Of a stretch of DNA of 64,000 bases, positions 23,999-32,670 are shown one piece after another. The first letter of the stretch is position 1. Every line of letters begins with the position of its first letter. Source of the DNA: Streptomyces sp. Alt3 (GTDB lineage Bacteria > Actinomycetota > Actinomycetes > Streptomycetales > Streptomycetaceae); contig NZ_CP120983.1 in the NCBI RefSeq assembly GCF_030719215.1, forward strand, positions 7,254,001 through 7,318,000. Reading direction: 5' to 3'. The translations under genes and the position numbers were made by a program. The notes under the pieces are model-generated. The model worked only from the letters and a program-made list of their open reading frames with translations, did not search any database and was not told the DNA's origin.

Positions 23999-26900
23999 GG
24001 CTGCACAGGCTCACCCTGACCGCGTTCGGCCCGTTCGGCGCCACTCAGGAGGTCGACTTCGACGCCCTGTCGTCGGCCGGGATCTTTCTGCTGCACGGCC
24101 CCACCGGTGCGGGCAAGACCTCCGTTCTCGACGCCGTCTGCTACGGCCTGTACGGGGCCGTGCCCGGCGCCCGGCAGAGCCCCGGCACCTCGCTGCGCAG
24201 TGACCACGCCCCGGTGGACCGGCCGACCGAGGTGCGCCTCGAACTGACGGTCGGGGGGCGCCGACTGGAGGTCACCAGGCGGCCGGCCCAGCCCCGCCCC
24301 AAGAAGAGGGGCGGCGGATTCACGACCGAGAAGGCGCAGAGCTGGCTGCGGGAGTACCACCCCGAGCACGGCTGGAAGGCCCTGAGCCGCTCCCACCAGG
24401 AGATCGGGGAGGAGATCGGCGGGCTCGTCGGAATGAGCCGGGACCAGTTCTGCCAGGTGGTGCTGCTGCCCCAGGGTGACTTCGCCCGGTTCCTGCGGGC
24501 CGACGCGGAGGCGCGTGGAAAGCTTCTCGGCCGTCTCTTCGACACCCGCCGGTTCGCCGCCGTCGAGGAGCGCCTGGCCGAGCAGCGGCGGGCGGCCGAA
24601 GCACGGGTCAGGACCGGGGACGAACAGATCCTCGCGCTGGCCCACCGCCTCGCTCAGGCGGCCGGCCCGGCCGCGGAGGAGCCGGCTCCCGAGGAACGGC
24701 CGGGCGAGCCCGGGCTCGCCGAGGGGGTCCTGCGATGGGCGGCCGTGGCGCGCAGCGGTGCCCTTGAACGGCTCGACATCGCCCGCTGGGCGCTGACCGC
24801 GGCGGAACAGCGGAGCGACGCCGCACGCAGCAGGTTCGAGGCCGAACGGGAACTGGCCCGGCTCCAGCAGCGGTACGAGGAGACCCGCCGCCGTGCCGCC
24901 GGGCTGGAGGACCGCCGCGCGGAACGGGACCGCTGCCACGAGCAGCTGGCCCGTGCCCGCAAGGCGGACCTGGTCGCCCCGGCTCTCGATCTGCGCGACG
25001 AGGCCGAGCGGGCCCACCGCACGGCTGTCGCGGCGCTGGCACGGTCCCGCGCCGGTCTGCCGTTCGAACTGGCCGAGGCGGGCCTCGATCAACTGGCCGA
25101 CCGGGAACGCGGTCTCCGGGCGGAGCTGGGCGCGCTCGGATCCGCACGCCGTGCCGAGCGGCGGAGCCGGGAGATCGACGTCGAACGGGCCGGCCTGGAG
25201 CGTCAGTCCCGCTCGGACGACGAACTGATCCAGGAGGCGGCGGAATGGCTGGCCGGCTGGGACAGCACCCACCGGAGCCTCAGGGAACACGTGGAGGCCG
25301 CACAGGACGCCGCGACCCGGGCGGAGCAGCTGGCCGGCCGGCTCGACCCCGCCCGCAGGAGGCTGGAGGCGGCACGACGGCGTGACGCCCTCGGTGGCCA
25401 GGAGGAGACCGCGGCGGCGGCCCTGACCGCGGCACGCGAGAGCGCGGTGGGCGCGCACGAGAAGTGGCTGGCCCTGCGCGAACAGCGGCTGCGCGGCGTC
25501 GCGGCGGAACTGGCCGGTCAGCTGGCCGACGGTGTCGCCTGCACGGTGTGCGGCTCGCCCGAGCACCCCGAGCCGGCCCGCGCGGAGGCGGGGCATGTGG
25601 ACCGGGCCACTGAGGAGGCGGCGCTCACCGCCCATCAGCGGGCCGAGCGGACCCGCACGGAGGCGGAGGGCCGGCTGGGAGTCCTGCGCGAACGCCTCGC
25701 GACGGCGCGTGCGGAGGCCTTGGACCCGGGTGGGTCCGGCTCGACAGGCCGGGCGTCCGTCTCCGTGGCCGGACTGAGTGACGTGGTCGACCGCCTGACC
25801 CGGGAGCACGCGGAAGCGCACCGCCTGGCCGTGCAGTCGCACGTGGCCCGGGAGGCACTGGCCTCCGCGGAGCGTGAGCACCTCGGCAGGCTCGACGACC
25901 TGCAGCAGGCGGAGCGGCGTACGGCTGCCCGCACGTCGCAGCGGGAAGCGCTCGACCGTGAACAGGCCGCGCTGGAGGACGAACTGGCCAAGGCCCGGGG
26001 CGCCAGTGCCTCGGTGGCCGAGCACGCCGGACTGCTGGAGCGCCGGGCCGGACTGCTGGCCTGCGCGGCCGACGCCCTCCGCGCCGAACACGGAGCCGCC
26101 GAGCGCCTCAAGGAGGCTGACGGCAGGCTCTCCGACGCCGCCTTCCGGGCCGGATTCGACACGCCGCAGGCCGCCGCCGCGAAGATCCTCGGGGACGCCG
26201 CGCAGCGGGAGCTCCAGCACCGCGTCGACGCCTGGCAGACGGAGGCAGCCACTGTCGCCGACCGTCTCGCGGAGGAGGACGCCAAGGATGCCGCGGGAAG
26301 GCCGGCCGCCACGCCGGACGAGGCGCAGGCCGCGTACGACCTGTCCGTGCGGGCCCTGCGCGAGAGCGCCGCCGCGCACTCCGCCGCGCAGGAGCGCAGC
26401 ACGGAGCTCGGCCGGCTCTCCCGTCGCACGGAGGACGAGGTGCGCGCGCTGGGGCCGGTGCGGCAGGAGTACGAGCGGGTCGCCCGTCTCGCCGGGCTGA
26501 CGGCGGGCACCTCCGCGGACAACGAGCGGAAGATGCGGCTGGAGGCGTACGTACTGGCGGCCCGCCTCGAACAGGTTGCCGCCGCGGCGACGGTCCGCCT
26601 CCGGCGGATGTCCGGGGGCCGCTACACGCTGGTCCACTCCGACGACCGCAGCGGGGGCCGCAGGGCGGGACTCGGTCTGCACGTCGTCGACTCCTGGACG
26701 GGACGGGAGCGCGACACGGCGACCCTGTCAGGCGGGGAGACCTTCTTCGCCTCGCTCGCCCTCGCTCTCGGCCTGGCCGATGTGGTGACGGACGAGGCGG
26801 GCGGCGTACGCCTTGACACGCTCTTCATCGACGAGGGCTTCGGCAGCCTGGACGAACAGACACTGGACGAAGTGCTCGACGTCCTGGACTCGCTGCGGGA

Positions 26901-27033
26901 ACGTGACCGCAGCGTCGGCATCGTCAGCCACGTGGGCGACCTGCGCCGCCGCATCCCCGCCCAGCTCGAGGTGGTGAAGGAGAGGCACGGGTCGGCCGTC
27001 GTCCACCGGACCGCCGGTGCGCTCAGCGGCTGA
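23995..27033 (+). CDS. sbcC: Exonuclease SbcCD subunit C (Rad50-type ATPase)
   Basis: 1012 residues from a TTG overlapping the sbcD stop. Walker A GPTGAGKT is at 35-42; a long coiled-coil pair flanks a zinc hook with CTVC near residue 518; then come the ABC signature LSGGET near 911 and Walker B LDTLFIDEGFGSLD near 940. It is the SMC-like ATPase that drives SbcD nuclease access to DNA ends and cruciforms. The arms are very Ala/Arg/Glu-rich as usual in this genus. Its last 11 bp overlap the converging Lrp gene. Confidence 0.95.
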   Translation: MRLHRLTLTAFGPFGATQEVDFDALSSAGIFLLHGPTGAGKTSVLDAVCYGLYGAVPGARQSPGTSLRSDHAPVDRPTEVRLELTVGGRRLEVTRRPAQPRPKKRGGGFTTEKAQSWLREYHPEHGWKALSRSHQEIGEEIGGLVGMSRDQFCQVVLLPQGDFARFLRADAEARGKLLGRLFDTRRFAAVEERLAEQRRAAEARVRTGDEQILALAHRLAQAAGPAAEEPAPEERPGEPGLAEGVLRWAAVARSGALERLDIARWALTAAEQRSDAARSRFEAERELARLQQRYEETRRRAAGLEDRRAERDRCHEQLARARKADLVAPALDLRDEAERAHRTAVAALARSRAGLPFELAEAGLDQLADRERGLRAELGALGSARRAERRSREIDVERAGLERQSRSDDELIQEAAEWLAGWDSTHRSLREHVEAAQDAATRAEQLAGRLDPARRRLEAARRRDALGGQEETAAAALTAARESAVGAHEKWLALREQRLRGVAAELAGQLADGVACTVCGSPEHPEPARAEAGHVDRATEEAALTAHQRAERTRTEAEGRLGVLRERLATARAEALDPGGSGSTGRASVSVAGLSDVVDRLTREHAEAHRLAVQSHVAREALASAEREHLGRLDDLQQAERRTAARTSQREALDREQAALEDELAKARGASASVAEHAGLLERRAGLLACAADALRAEHGAAERLKEADGRLSDAAFRAGFDTPQAAAAKILGDAAQRELQHRVDAWQTEAATVADRLAEEDAKDAAGRPAATPDEAQAAYDLSVRALRESAAAHSAAQERSTELGRLSRRTEDEVRALGPVRQEYERVARLAGLTAGTSADNERKMRLEAYVLAARLEQVAAAATVRLRRMSGGRYTLVHSDDRSGGRRAGLGLHVVDSWTGRERDTATLSGGETFFASLALALGLADVVTDEAGGVRLDTLFIDEGFGSLDEQTLDEVLDVLDSLRERDRSVGIVSHVGDLRRRIPAQLEVVKERHGSAVVHRTAGALSG

Positions 27034-27469
27034 TGGCCCGGCGGGGGAGCGGGGAGGAGTAGACGACGCTGGTGGTCACGGAGCCGAGGGTGCCGATCCT
27101 CCCCGTGACCTCCTCCAGGTGACGCATCGACCTCGCGGTCACCTTGAGGACGAAACAGTCGTCCCCGGTGACGTGGTGGGCCTCCAGGATCTCCGGTGTG
27201 GAGGCCGTCAGGTCGTGGAACGGCTTGTAGTTGCCGTTCGGGTAACGCAGCCGTACGAGGGCGAGGATCGGCAGACCCAGCCGCTCCGGGTCCACCACCG
27301 CGGCATATCCGCTGATCACCCCCACCTCTTCGAGGCGGCGTACCCGCTCGGTGACGGCGCTGGGGGACATCGATACGGCGCGGGCCAGTTCGGCGAACGT
27401 CGCACGTCCGTCGCGTTGGAGGACATCGAGGATGAGCCAGTCCGTGGCGTCCGGGGAATACTCGGTCAT
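27023..27469 (-). CDS. Lrp/AsnC-family regulator
   Basis: 148 residues from ATG 27469 (MTEYSPDATDW). An N-terminal AsnC helix-turn-helix (ILDVLQRDGRATFAELARAVSMSPSAVTERVRRLEEVGVISGY) is followed by the RAM ligand-binding domain. Divergent from the rhodanese-type gene with a 93-bp AT-richer gap, so that gene is the likely target. Effector is probably an amino acid. The 3' end overlaps sbcC by 11 bp. Confidence 0.88.
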   Translation of the reverse strand: MTEYSPDATDWLILDVLQRDGRATFAELARAVSMSPSAVTERVRRLEEVGVISGYAAVVDPERLGLPILALVRLRYPNGNYKPFHDLTASTPEILEAHHVTGDDCFVLKVTARSMRHLEEVTGRIGTLGSVTTSVVYSSPLPRRAISR

Positions 27470-27562
27470 GGCGCCAGACAACAGGGGAATCCTCCGCCGA
27501 TCAAGCGAAGTGCCGTGGATCACTACTTCAAGTGCGGGCGAGTCGACCGTAGATTTTTGGCC

Positions 27563-28048
27563 ATGACCTCACAGGTGATCACCACCCGAAACCCCGTCCT
27601 CCGCGTCCCGCCCGCCTCTCCGGCAGCGGCGGCCGCGTACTTCGGTGCCTCGCTGGCCTTCCACGCGGACGTGTCCGACGTGGCCACAGCCCTGGACCCC
27701 GGAGACGACCCCGGATTCGTCGTGGTCGACTCCCGCTCCACCGCCTCCTGGAACCAGGGGCACGTCCCCGGTGCGGTGCACCTGCCGACCGCCCTCGTCG
27801 CGGAGCAGGCGGCCGGCCTCCTCGACCCGGCCGTTCCCGTGGTCACGTACTGCTGGGGGCCGGGCTGCAACGGAGGGGCCAAGGCCGCACTGGCGCTCGC
27901 CGAACTCGGCTACCAGGTCAAGGAGATGCTCGGCGGGTTCGAGTACTGGGTACGCGAGGGATTCGCGTACGAGACCTGGGAGGGTTCGGAGCGGCGCTCC
28001 GCCGACGCGCTCACCGCGCCCGTGGACGCCGACGACTGCGGCTGCTGA
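27563..28048 (+). CDS. Rhodanese-like sulfurtransferase
   Basis: 161 residues with a single rhodanese domain: FVVVDSRSTASWNQGHVPGAVHLP, then the active-site loop TYCWGPGCNGGAKAALALAELGY, in which the Cys of TYCWGPG is the persulfide carrier, and LGGFEYWVREGF. The C-terminus ends in DDCGC. It would move sulfane sulfur to a thiophilic acceptor. Divergent from an Lrp regulator, so control by an amino acid such as cysteine or methionine is a reasonable guess. Confidence 0.85.
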   Translation: MTSQVITTRNPVLRVPPASPAAAAAYFGASLAFHADVSDVATALDPGDDPGFVVVDSRSTASWNQGHVPGAVHLPTALVAEQAAGLLDPAVPVVTYCWGPGCNGGAKAALALAELGYQVKEMLGGFEYWVREGFAYETWEGSERRSADALTAPVDADDCGC

Positions 28049-28075
28049 ACCGGCGGGACCTTCGGCGGGCGGCGT

Positions 28076-28948
28076 TCAGAGGGCGGACGGCCCGAGGAGC
28101 GCACGGAACAGGGCCTCGCCGTCGTCGCCGGCGGGCAGGCCGCTGACCTGACCGTCGCCGACCTCCACCACCCGCCAGGCCCCGTCCTCCCGGAGCGCCA
28201 TGTCGGTGGCCACCCAGCGGCAGTCGAGTGCGCGCACGGCCTCGCCGACGGCGCCGAGGTCCGGCGCGGGCAGCCGGTCCGGCGTGTCCGGATGCGCCGT
28301 CACCCGTGCGACCTCGCCGTCCACCCACCACACCCGCGCCTCGCCGCCCGGCACGAACGGCTCGTACGCCCGCAGCACCACTCCTCCGGCCAGGAACTCC
28401 CCCTGCAGCTCGACGAACCGGCCGACGACGGCGGCGAGCCGGTCCACGTCCTTCAGCTCCGGCACGAAGCAAGCCTCGTGCCACTCGTCCTTACGGGACT
28501 TCACGAAGTCCTTGACGATGCCGGGGCCCGAGCCGAGATCCTCGGCGAGCCCGGCGGCGGGACCGGGCAGAAGCTCCCCTGCGGACAGGGAGCGCCAGAC
28601 GCTTCGCGGCGTGAGCCCGGTGAACGCCTCGTACCACCCGGGGAGTTCATGGGCACGGCGGTACGCGGCGGCGTCGGTGAGCAGTGCGCAGCCACGAGCG
28701 GCGAGGGCGCGCTCGAAGTCCGCGTAACGGGCGGCCGGCATCATCCAGCCCCGGTACCAGTACGGCCCCGAGCCCCGCGGCACCCGGCGTACGGCGGTCT
28801 CGCAATCCCCGGCGAGCAGTGCGTCGTGATCGACAAGGGCGGTCCGGGCGCCCACGCGCCGTGCCGCGCCCTCCTCCTCGGCGAACACGGAATCCGTACG
28901 CGTCGGCCGCAACGGGTCGCAGCAGAACAGGAAGCCGGGCGAAGTCAT
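28076..28948 (-). CDS. ATP-grasp domain protein (DUF4343-like)
   Basis: 290 residues. The C-terminal half carries the ATP-grasp pattern: PGIVKDFVKSRKDEWHEACFVPEL with the lysines of the nucleotide pocket, LRAYEPFVPGGEARVWWVDGEVARV, and CRWVATDMALREDGAWRVVEVGDGQVSGLP with the metal-binding acids. Related proteins sit in peptide-tailoring and phage-like loci, but here there is no precursor peptide gene. Ligase activity of carboxylate-amine type is expected; substrate unknown. It follows the DUF885 gene on the same strand, 73 bp away. Confidence 0.72.
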   Translation of the reverse strand: MTSPGFLFCCDPLRPTRTDSVFAEEEGAARRVGARTALVDHDALLAGDCETAVRRVPRGSGPYWYRGWMMPAARYADFERALAARGCALLTDAAAYRRAHELPGWYEAFTGLTPRSVWRSLSAGELLPGPAAGLAEDLGSGPGIVKDFVKSRKDEWHEACFVPELKDVDRLAAVVGRFVELQGEFLAGGVVLRAYEPFVPGGEARVWWVDGEVARVTAHPDTPDRLPAPDLGAVGEAVRALDCRWVATDMALREDGAWRVVEVGDGQVSGLPAGDDGEALFRALLGPSAL

Positions 28949-29021
28949 GCGGAAGTCGTCCTTCGGGCCGTCAGGAGGAGAGGGCCGGGGCCGGTGACGG
29001 CAGCACCGGCCCCCACCGTGA

Positions 29022-30707
29022 TCAGAGCTTGGACAGCTCGTCCACCAGGTCGTCCAGGCCGAGCGACCCCTGCGACAGGGCCGCCATGTGCCAGGCCTTG
29101 AGGTCGAACGCGTCGCCGTGGGCCTTCCGGGCGTTCTCCCGGCCCAGCAGCCATGCCCTTTCGCCCAGCTTGTAGCCGATGGCCTGTCCCGGCATCGACA
29201 GATAGCGGGTCAGCTCGCTCTCCACGAAGTCGGCGGGCCGGCCACTGTGGCTGCCGAAGAACTCCTGGGCCAGAGCAGGCGTCCACCGCTCGCCGGGGCG
29301 GAACGGCGAGTCCGCGGGGATCTCCAGCTCCAGGTGCATGCCGATGTCGACGATCACCCGGCATGCGCGCATCATCTGCGCGTCCAGGTAACCCAGGCGG
29401 CGCTCCGCGTCGGGCAGGAATCCCAGCTCGTCCATGAGCCGCTCGGCGTACAGAGCCCAGCCCTCGGCGTTCGCGCTGACCTGGCCGACCGAGGCCTGGT
29501 AGCGCGAGAGGCTCGCGGCGACGTGCGTCCACTGCGCGATCTGCAGGTGATGGCCCGGCACGCCCTCGTGGTACCAGGTGGACACCAGGTCGTAGACGGG
29601 GAAGCGGGTCTCGCCCATGGTGGGGAGCCAGGTACGGCCCGGCCGCGAGAAGTCCTCCGAGGGGCCCGTGTAGTAAGGGGCGGCGGCACCGCCCGCGGGG
29701 GCGATCCGGGACTCCACCTTCCGCACGCGCTCCGCCAGTTCGAAGTGGGTGCCGTCGAGCGCCTCGATGGCCTCGTCCATCAGGTTCTGCAGCCAGACCC
29801 GGACCTCGTCCACGCCCTCGATGTGCTTGCCGTGCACGTCGAGATGGGCCAGCGCCTCCCAAGGGCCGGCGCCCGGCAGGATCTTGTCCGCCTCGGTCCT
29901 CATCTCGGCCAGCAGCCGGTGGTACTCGGACCAGCCGTAGGCGTACGCCTCGTCGAGATCCAGGTCCGTACCGTTGAACTGGCGTGCCCAGCGGGCATAG
30001 CGCTCCCTGCCGACGGTGTCGGGAGCACCCTCGACGGCGGGGGCGTACACATCCCTCATCCAGTCCCGCAGCGCGACCAGGCCGGCGGATGCCTCCCCTG
30101 CCGCTCCGTCCAGCTCCGCGCGCAGCGTGGCGGGTCCCTCTGCCACGAAGTCCTCGAAGAATCCCGTGCCGTTCTCCCCGGCCCAGGCGCCGAGCTGACC
30201 GATGAACGTAGCCGTCGGGCGCGGGCCGCCGTACAGCTTCCGCTCCAGCCCCAGTGCGAGCGAGGCGCGGTAGCCCTCCAGCGCGGCGGGCACCGCCCGC
30301 AGACGGTCCACGACCGCGGCCCAGTCCTCCTCCGTCGCCGTCGGCGTCGCCGTGAACACCTCACGGAGGCTGTGCGCCGGGGAGTGAATGTTGGAAACCG
30401 CCCGGAGGCCCTCCTCGGCCTCGTGGACGGCGAGTTCGGCCGTGAGGCGTTCGCGCAGCAGCCGTGCGCAACGCCTCTCCTCGTCGGTGTCCGCGCCCGG
30501 CACCTGCTCCGCGGCGTCGAGTTCCACGAGGGTCCTGCGGATCAGCTCGGCCGTGGCCTCCTGACCGGCGGGCGAGAAATCGGGCAGCCGACGGGAGCTT
30601 TCCGCGACACCGAGATAGGTACCGGTGATCGGGTCGAGATCGATGTACGCGTCGACGTAGGCGTCGGCGACCTGGCGCGGCAGTGCGCTGCTCGATGTGT
30701 CTGACAT
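29022..30707 (-). CDS. DUF885-family metallopeptidase-like protein
   Basis: 561 residues, the usual length of the DUF885 family. The zinc-binding motif STWYHEGVPGHHLQ (HExxxGHH, ~residues 378-385) is of the M32-related type, and the distal Glu lies in the NAEGWALYAERLMDE segment that defines the family. No signal peptide, so it probably acts in the cytoplasm as a carboxy- or oligopeptidase. Leftward, 77 bp downstream of an Lrp gene, and may be co-transcribed with it and the ATP-grasp gene. Confidence 0.82.
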   Translation of the reverse strand: MSDTSSSALPRQVADAYVDAYIDLDPITGTYLGVAESSRRLPDFSPAGQEATAELIRRTLVELDAAEQVPGADTDEERRCARLLRERLTAELAVHEAEEGLRAVSNIHSPAHSLREVFTATPTATEEDWAAVVDRLRAVPAALEGYRASLALGLERKLYGGPRPTATFIGQLGAWAGENGTGFFEDFVAEGPATLRAELDGAAGEASAGLVALRDWMRDVYAPAVEGAPDTVGRERYARWARQFNGTDLDLDEAYAYGWSEYHRLLAEMRTEADKILPGAGPWEALAHLDVHGKHIEGVDEVRVWLQNLMDEAIEALDGTHFELAERVRKVESRIAPAGGAAAPYYTGPSEDFSRPGRTWLPTMGETRFPVYDLVSTWYHEGVPGHHLQIAQWTHVAASLSRYQASVGQVSANAEGWALYAERLMDELGFLPDAERRLGYLDAQMMRACRVIVDIGMHLELEIPADSPFRPGERWTPALAQEFFGSHSGRPADFVESELTRYLSMPGQAIGYKLGERAWLLGRENARKAHGDAFDLKAWHMAALSQGSLGLDDLVDELSKL

Positions 30708-30784
30708 GTGGACATCCTCTTACGCCGAGGCCCTTCACGTCACGGGGGTACCGGACTTCGGCCGGACGAGGTACGCCGCTGCCC

Positions 30785-31306
30785 TCAGGAGCCGGGACGT
30801 GTCCCGGAGCCGGTGGCGGGATTCCGCCCGTCCGCGGTGGGCGGCATCAACGGGCCGCACTCCCACTGCTGGAAGATCAGCCGGGTCTCCACCCGTGCCA
30901 CCTCACGGCGTGAGGTGAACTCGTCCAGCACCAGACGCTGCAGATCGGTCGGGTCGGCGACGGCCACATGCACCAGGTAGTCGTCCGGTCCGGTGAGGTG
31001 GAAGAACGCCCGGGACTCCGGGAGCGCCCTGATCCGGTCGACGAACGGGCCGATGAGCTCCCTGCGGTGCGGCCGGACCTGGACCAGCAGGAGCGCCTCC
31101 AGGCCGCGGCCCAGCCGCGCCGGATCGAGCCGCAGCCGGTGCCCGAGGATCACACCGGACCGGCGCAGCCGTGCCACCCGGTCCAGACAGGTGGACGGGG
31201 CCACTCCGACTTCCGCGGCGAGCTCCCGGTACGTCGTCCGCGCATCGTTCTGCAGGAGCCGCAGAATGTGCAGATCAACCGGATCGAGAGCGACGGATTC
31301 AGACAT
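30785..31306 (-). CDS. Lrp/AsnC-family regulator of the PLP lyase
   Basis: 173 residues. The AsnC helix-turn-helix (ILRLLQNDARTTYRELAAEVGVAPSTCLDRVARLRRSGVILGH) is followed by a RAM domain with LTGPDDYLVHVAVADPTDLQRLV. The C-terminal tail of ~20 residues is Gly/Pro/Thr-rich. It is divergent from a trans-sulfuration-type PLP enzyme with 59 bp between them, a pairing seen repeatedly for methionine gamma-lyase and its Lrp activator. Confidence 0.88.
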   Translation of the reverse strand: MSESVALDPVDLHILRLLQNDARTTYRELAAEVGVAPSTCLDRVARLRRSGVILGHRLRLDPARLGRGLEALLLVQVRPHRRELIGPFVDRIRALPESRAFFHLTGPDDYLVHVAVADPTDLQRLVLDEFTSRREVARVETRLIFQQWECGPLMPPTADGRNPATGSGTRPGS

Positions 31307-31365
31307 CGGGCGAACGTAGCACGGCGTACGGGCGCTACCGGCCGGTCACTGTTCAGTCTGGTGAC

Positions 31366-32670
31366 ATGGACACCGAAGCCATCTCGCTGACACCCCAGCC
31401 CTCCTTCCGGTCCAGAGCGCTCGCCACCGAAGCCGTGCACGCCGGACGCGATGATCTCGCCTCTCAGGGTCTGCACGCCGCGCCGATCGATCTGTCCACC
31501 ACCTATCCCTCGTACGACTCCCGGGGCGAGGCCGCGCGCATCGACGCCTTCGCCACCACGGGAGCCAGACCCGACGGCCCGCCCGTCTACGCACGGCTGG
31601 ACAACCCGACGACGGCCCGCTTCGAGACGGCACTCGCCCGGCTCGAGGGCGCAGCGAGCGCAGTCGCCTTCGCCAGCGGGATGGCCGCGCTCACCGGCGT
31701 CCTGCTGGCCCGGGCGAGCCTGGGGCTGCGCCATGTCGTCGCGGTGCGGCCGCTCTACGGCTGCAGCGATCACCTCCTCGGCGCCGGGCTGCTGGGCACC
31801 GAGGTGACCTGGACGGATCCGGCGGGCATCGCCGAGGCGATCCGCCCGGACACCGGACTCGTCATGGTCGAGACGCCCGCCAACCCGACGCTGGCCGAGA
31901 TCGACATCCGGGCCGTGGCGCACTCCTGCGGCTCCGTGCCCCTCCTCGTCGACAGCACCTTCGCCACGCCCGTGCTGCAACGGCCGCTCGAACACGGCGC
32001 GCGGATCGTGCTGCACAGCGCCACCAAGTACCTGGGCGGTCACGGTGACGTGATGGGTGGTGTCGTCGCCTGCGACGAGGAGTTCGCCGCGACCCTGCGG
32101 CAGGTCCGGTTCGCCACCGGGGGCGTACTGCATCCCATGGCCGGTTATCTGCTGCTGCGCGGGCTGTCCACCCTGCCCGTGCGGGTCAGGGCGGCGTCCG
32201 CCTCCGCGGCCGAACTGGCCCGGAGGCTCTCGGCCGATCCCCGCGTCGCACGGGTGCACTACCCGGAGGTGGGCGGTGCGATGGTGTCCTTCGAAGTCTT
32301 CGGGGACCCCCACAGGATCATCGCGGGCGTCCGGCTGATCACGCCCGCCGTCAGCCTCGGCAGTGTGGACACACTCATCCAGCACCCGGCCTCCATCAGC
32401 CACCGCATCGTGGATGAGGGAGACCGGCGGGCCGCGGGCGTCGGTGACCGGCTGCTGCGCATGTCGGTCGGCCTGGAGGACGTCGAGGACCTCTGGGCGG
32501 ATCTGTGTCAGGCGCTCAGCGACGGAGGTGCTGTTCCGGCTGGTCGGCCGGGGCGAGCGTCTCGGTCCGGGGAAGCTGTTCGGCCAGGGGAGGCGACGGC
32601 TGCGACTGCGCCCCTGAGCGGGGCAGCGGTTCCGTCGGCCGTGCGGACTGCTGCGCGGGAGCCGCGGTGA
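31366..32670 (+). CDS. Trans-sulfuration PLP enzyme (cystathionine/methionine gamma-lyase type)
   Basis: 434 residues. The Cys/Met-metabolism PLP family is evident: YARLDNPTTARFETALARLEG, FASGMAAL, VETPANPTLAEIDI, LLVDSTFATPVLQRPLEHGARIVLHSATKYLGGHGDVMGG with the PLP-binding Lys at residue 221, and HPASISHR near the end. It could cleave methionine, cystathionine or homocysteine; the sequence alone does not decide. The conserved domain ends near ALSDG; the last ~50 residues are a low-complexity tail whose DNA overlaps the 3' end of the converging acetyltransferase gene by 155 bp. An Lrp gene lies divergently upstream. Confidence 0.85.
   Translation: MDTEAISLTPQPSFRSRALATEAVHAGRDDLASQGLHAAPIDLSTTYPSYDSRGEAARIDAFATTGARPDGPPVYARLDNPTTARFETALARLEGAASAVAFASGMAALTGVLLARASLGLRHVVAVRPLYGCSDHLLGAGLLGTEVTWTDPAGIAEAIRPDTGLVMVETPANPTLAEIDIRAVAHSCGSVPLLVDSTFATPVLQRPLEHGARIVLHSATKYLGGHGDVMGGVVACDEEFAATLRQVRFATGGVLHPMAGYLLLRGLSTLPVRVRAASASAAELARRLSADPRVARVHYPEVGGAMVSFEVFGDPHRIIAGVRLITPAVSLGSVDTLIQHPASISHRIVDEGDRRAAGVGDRLLRMSVGLEDVEDLWADLCQALSDGGAVPAGRPGRASRSGEAVRPGEATAATAPLSGAAVPSAVRTAAREPR

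Noticed and set aside
23836..26682. 948-codon minus-strand frame over sbcC
   Set aside because: Antisense to SbcC with Walker A, zinc hook and signature motifs; no start signal and low-information composition.
29088..30704. 538-codon plus-strand frame over the DUF885 gene
   Set aside because: The minus-strand protein has the HExxxGHH motif and normal length; this is its shadow.
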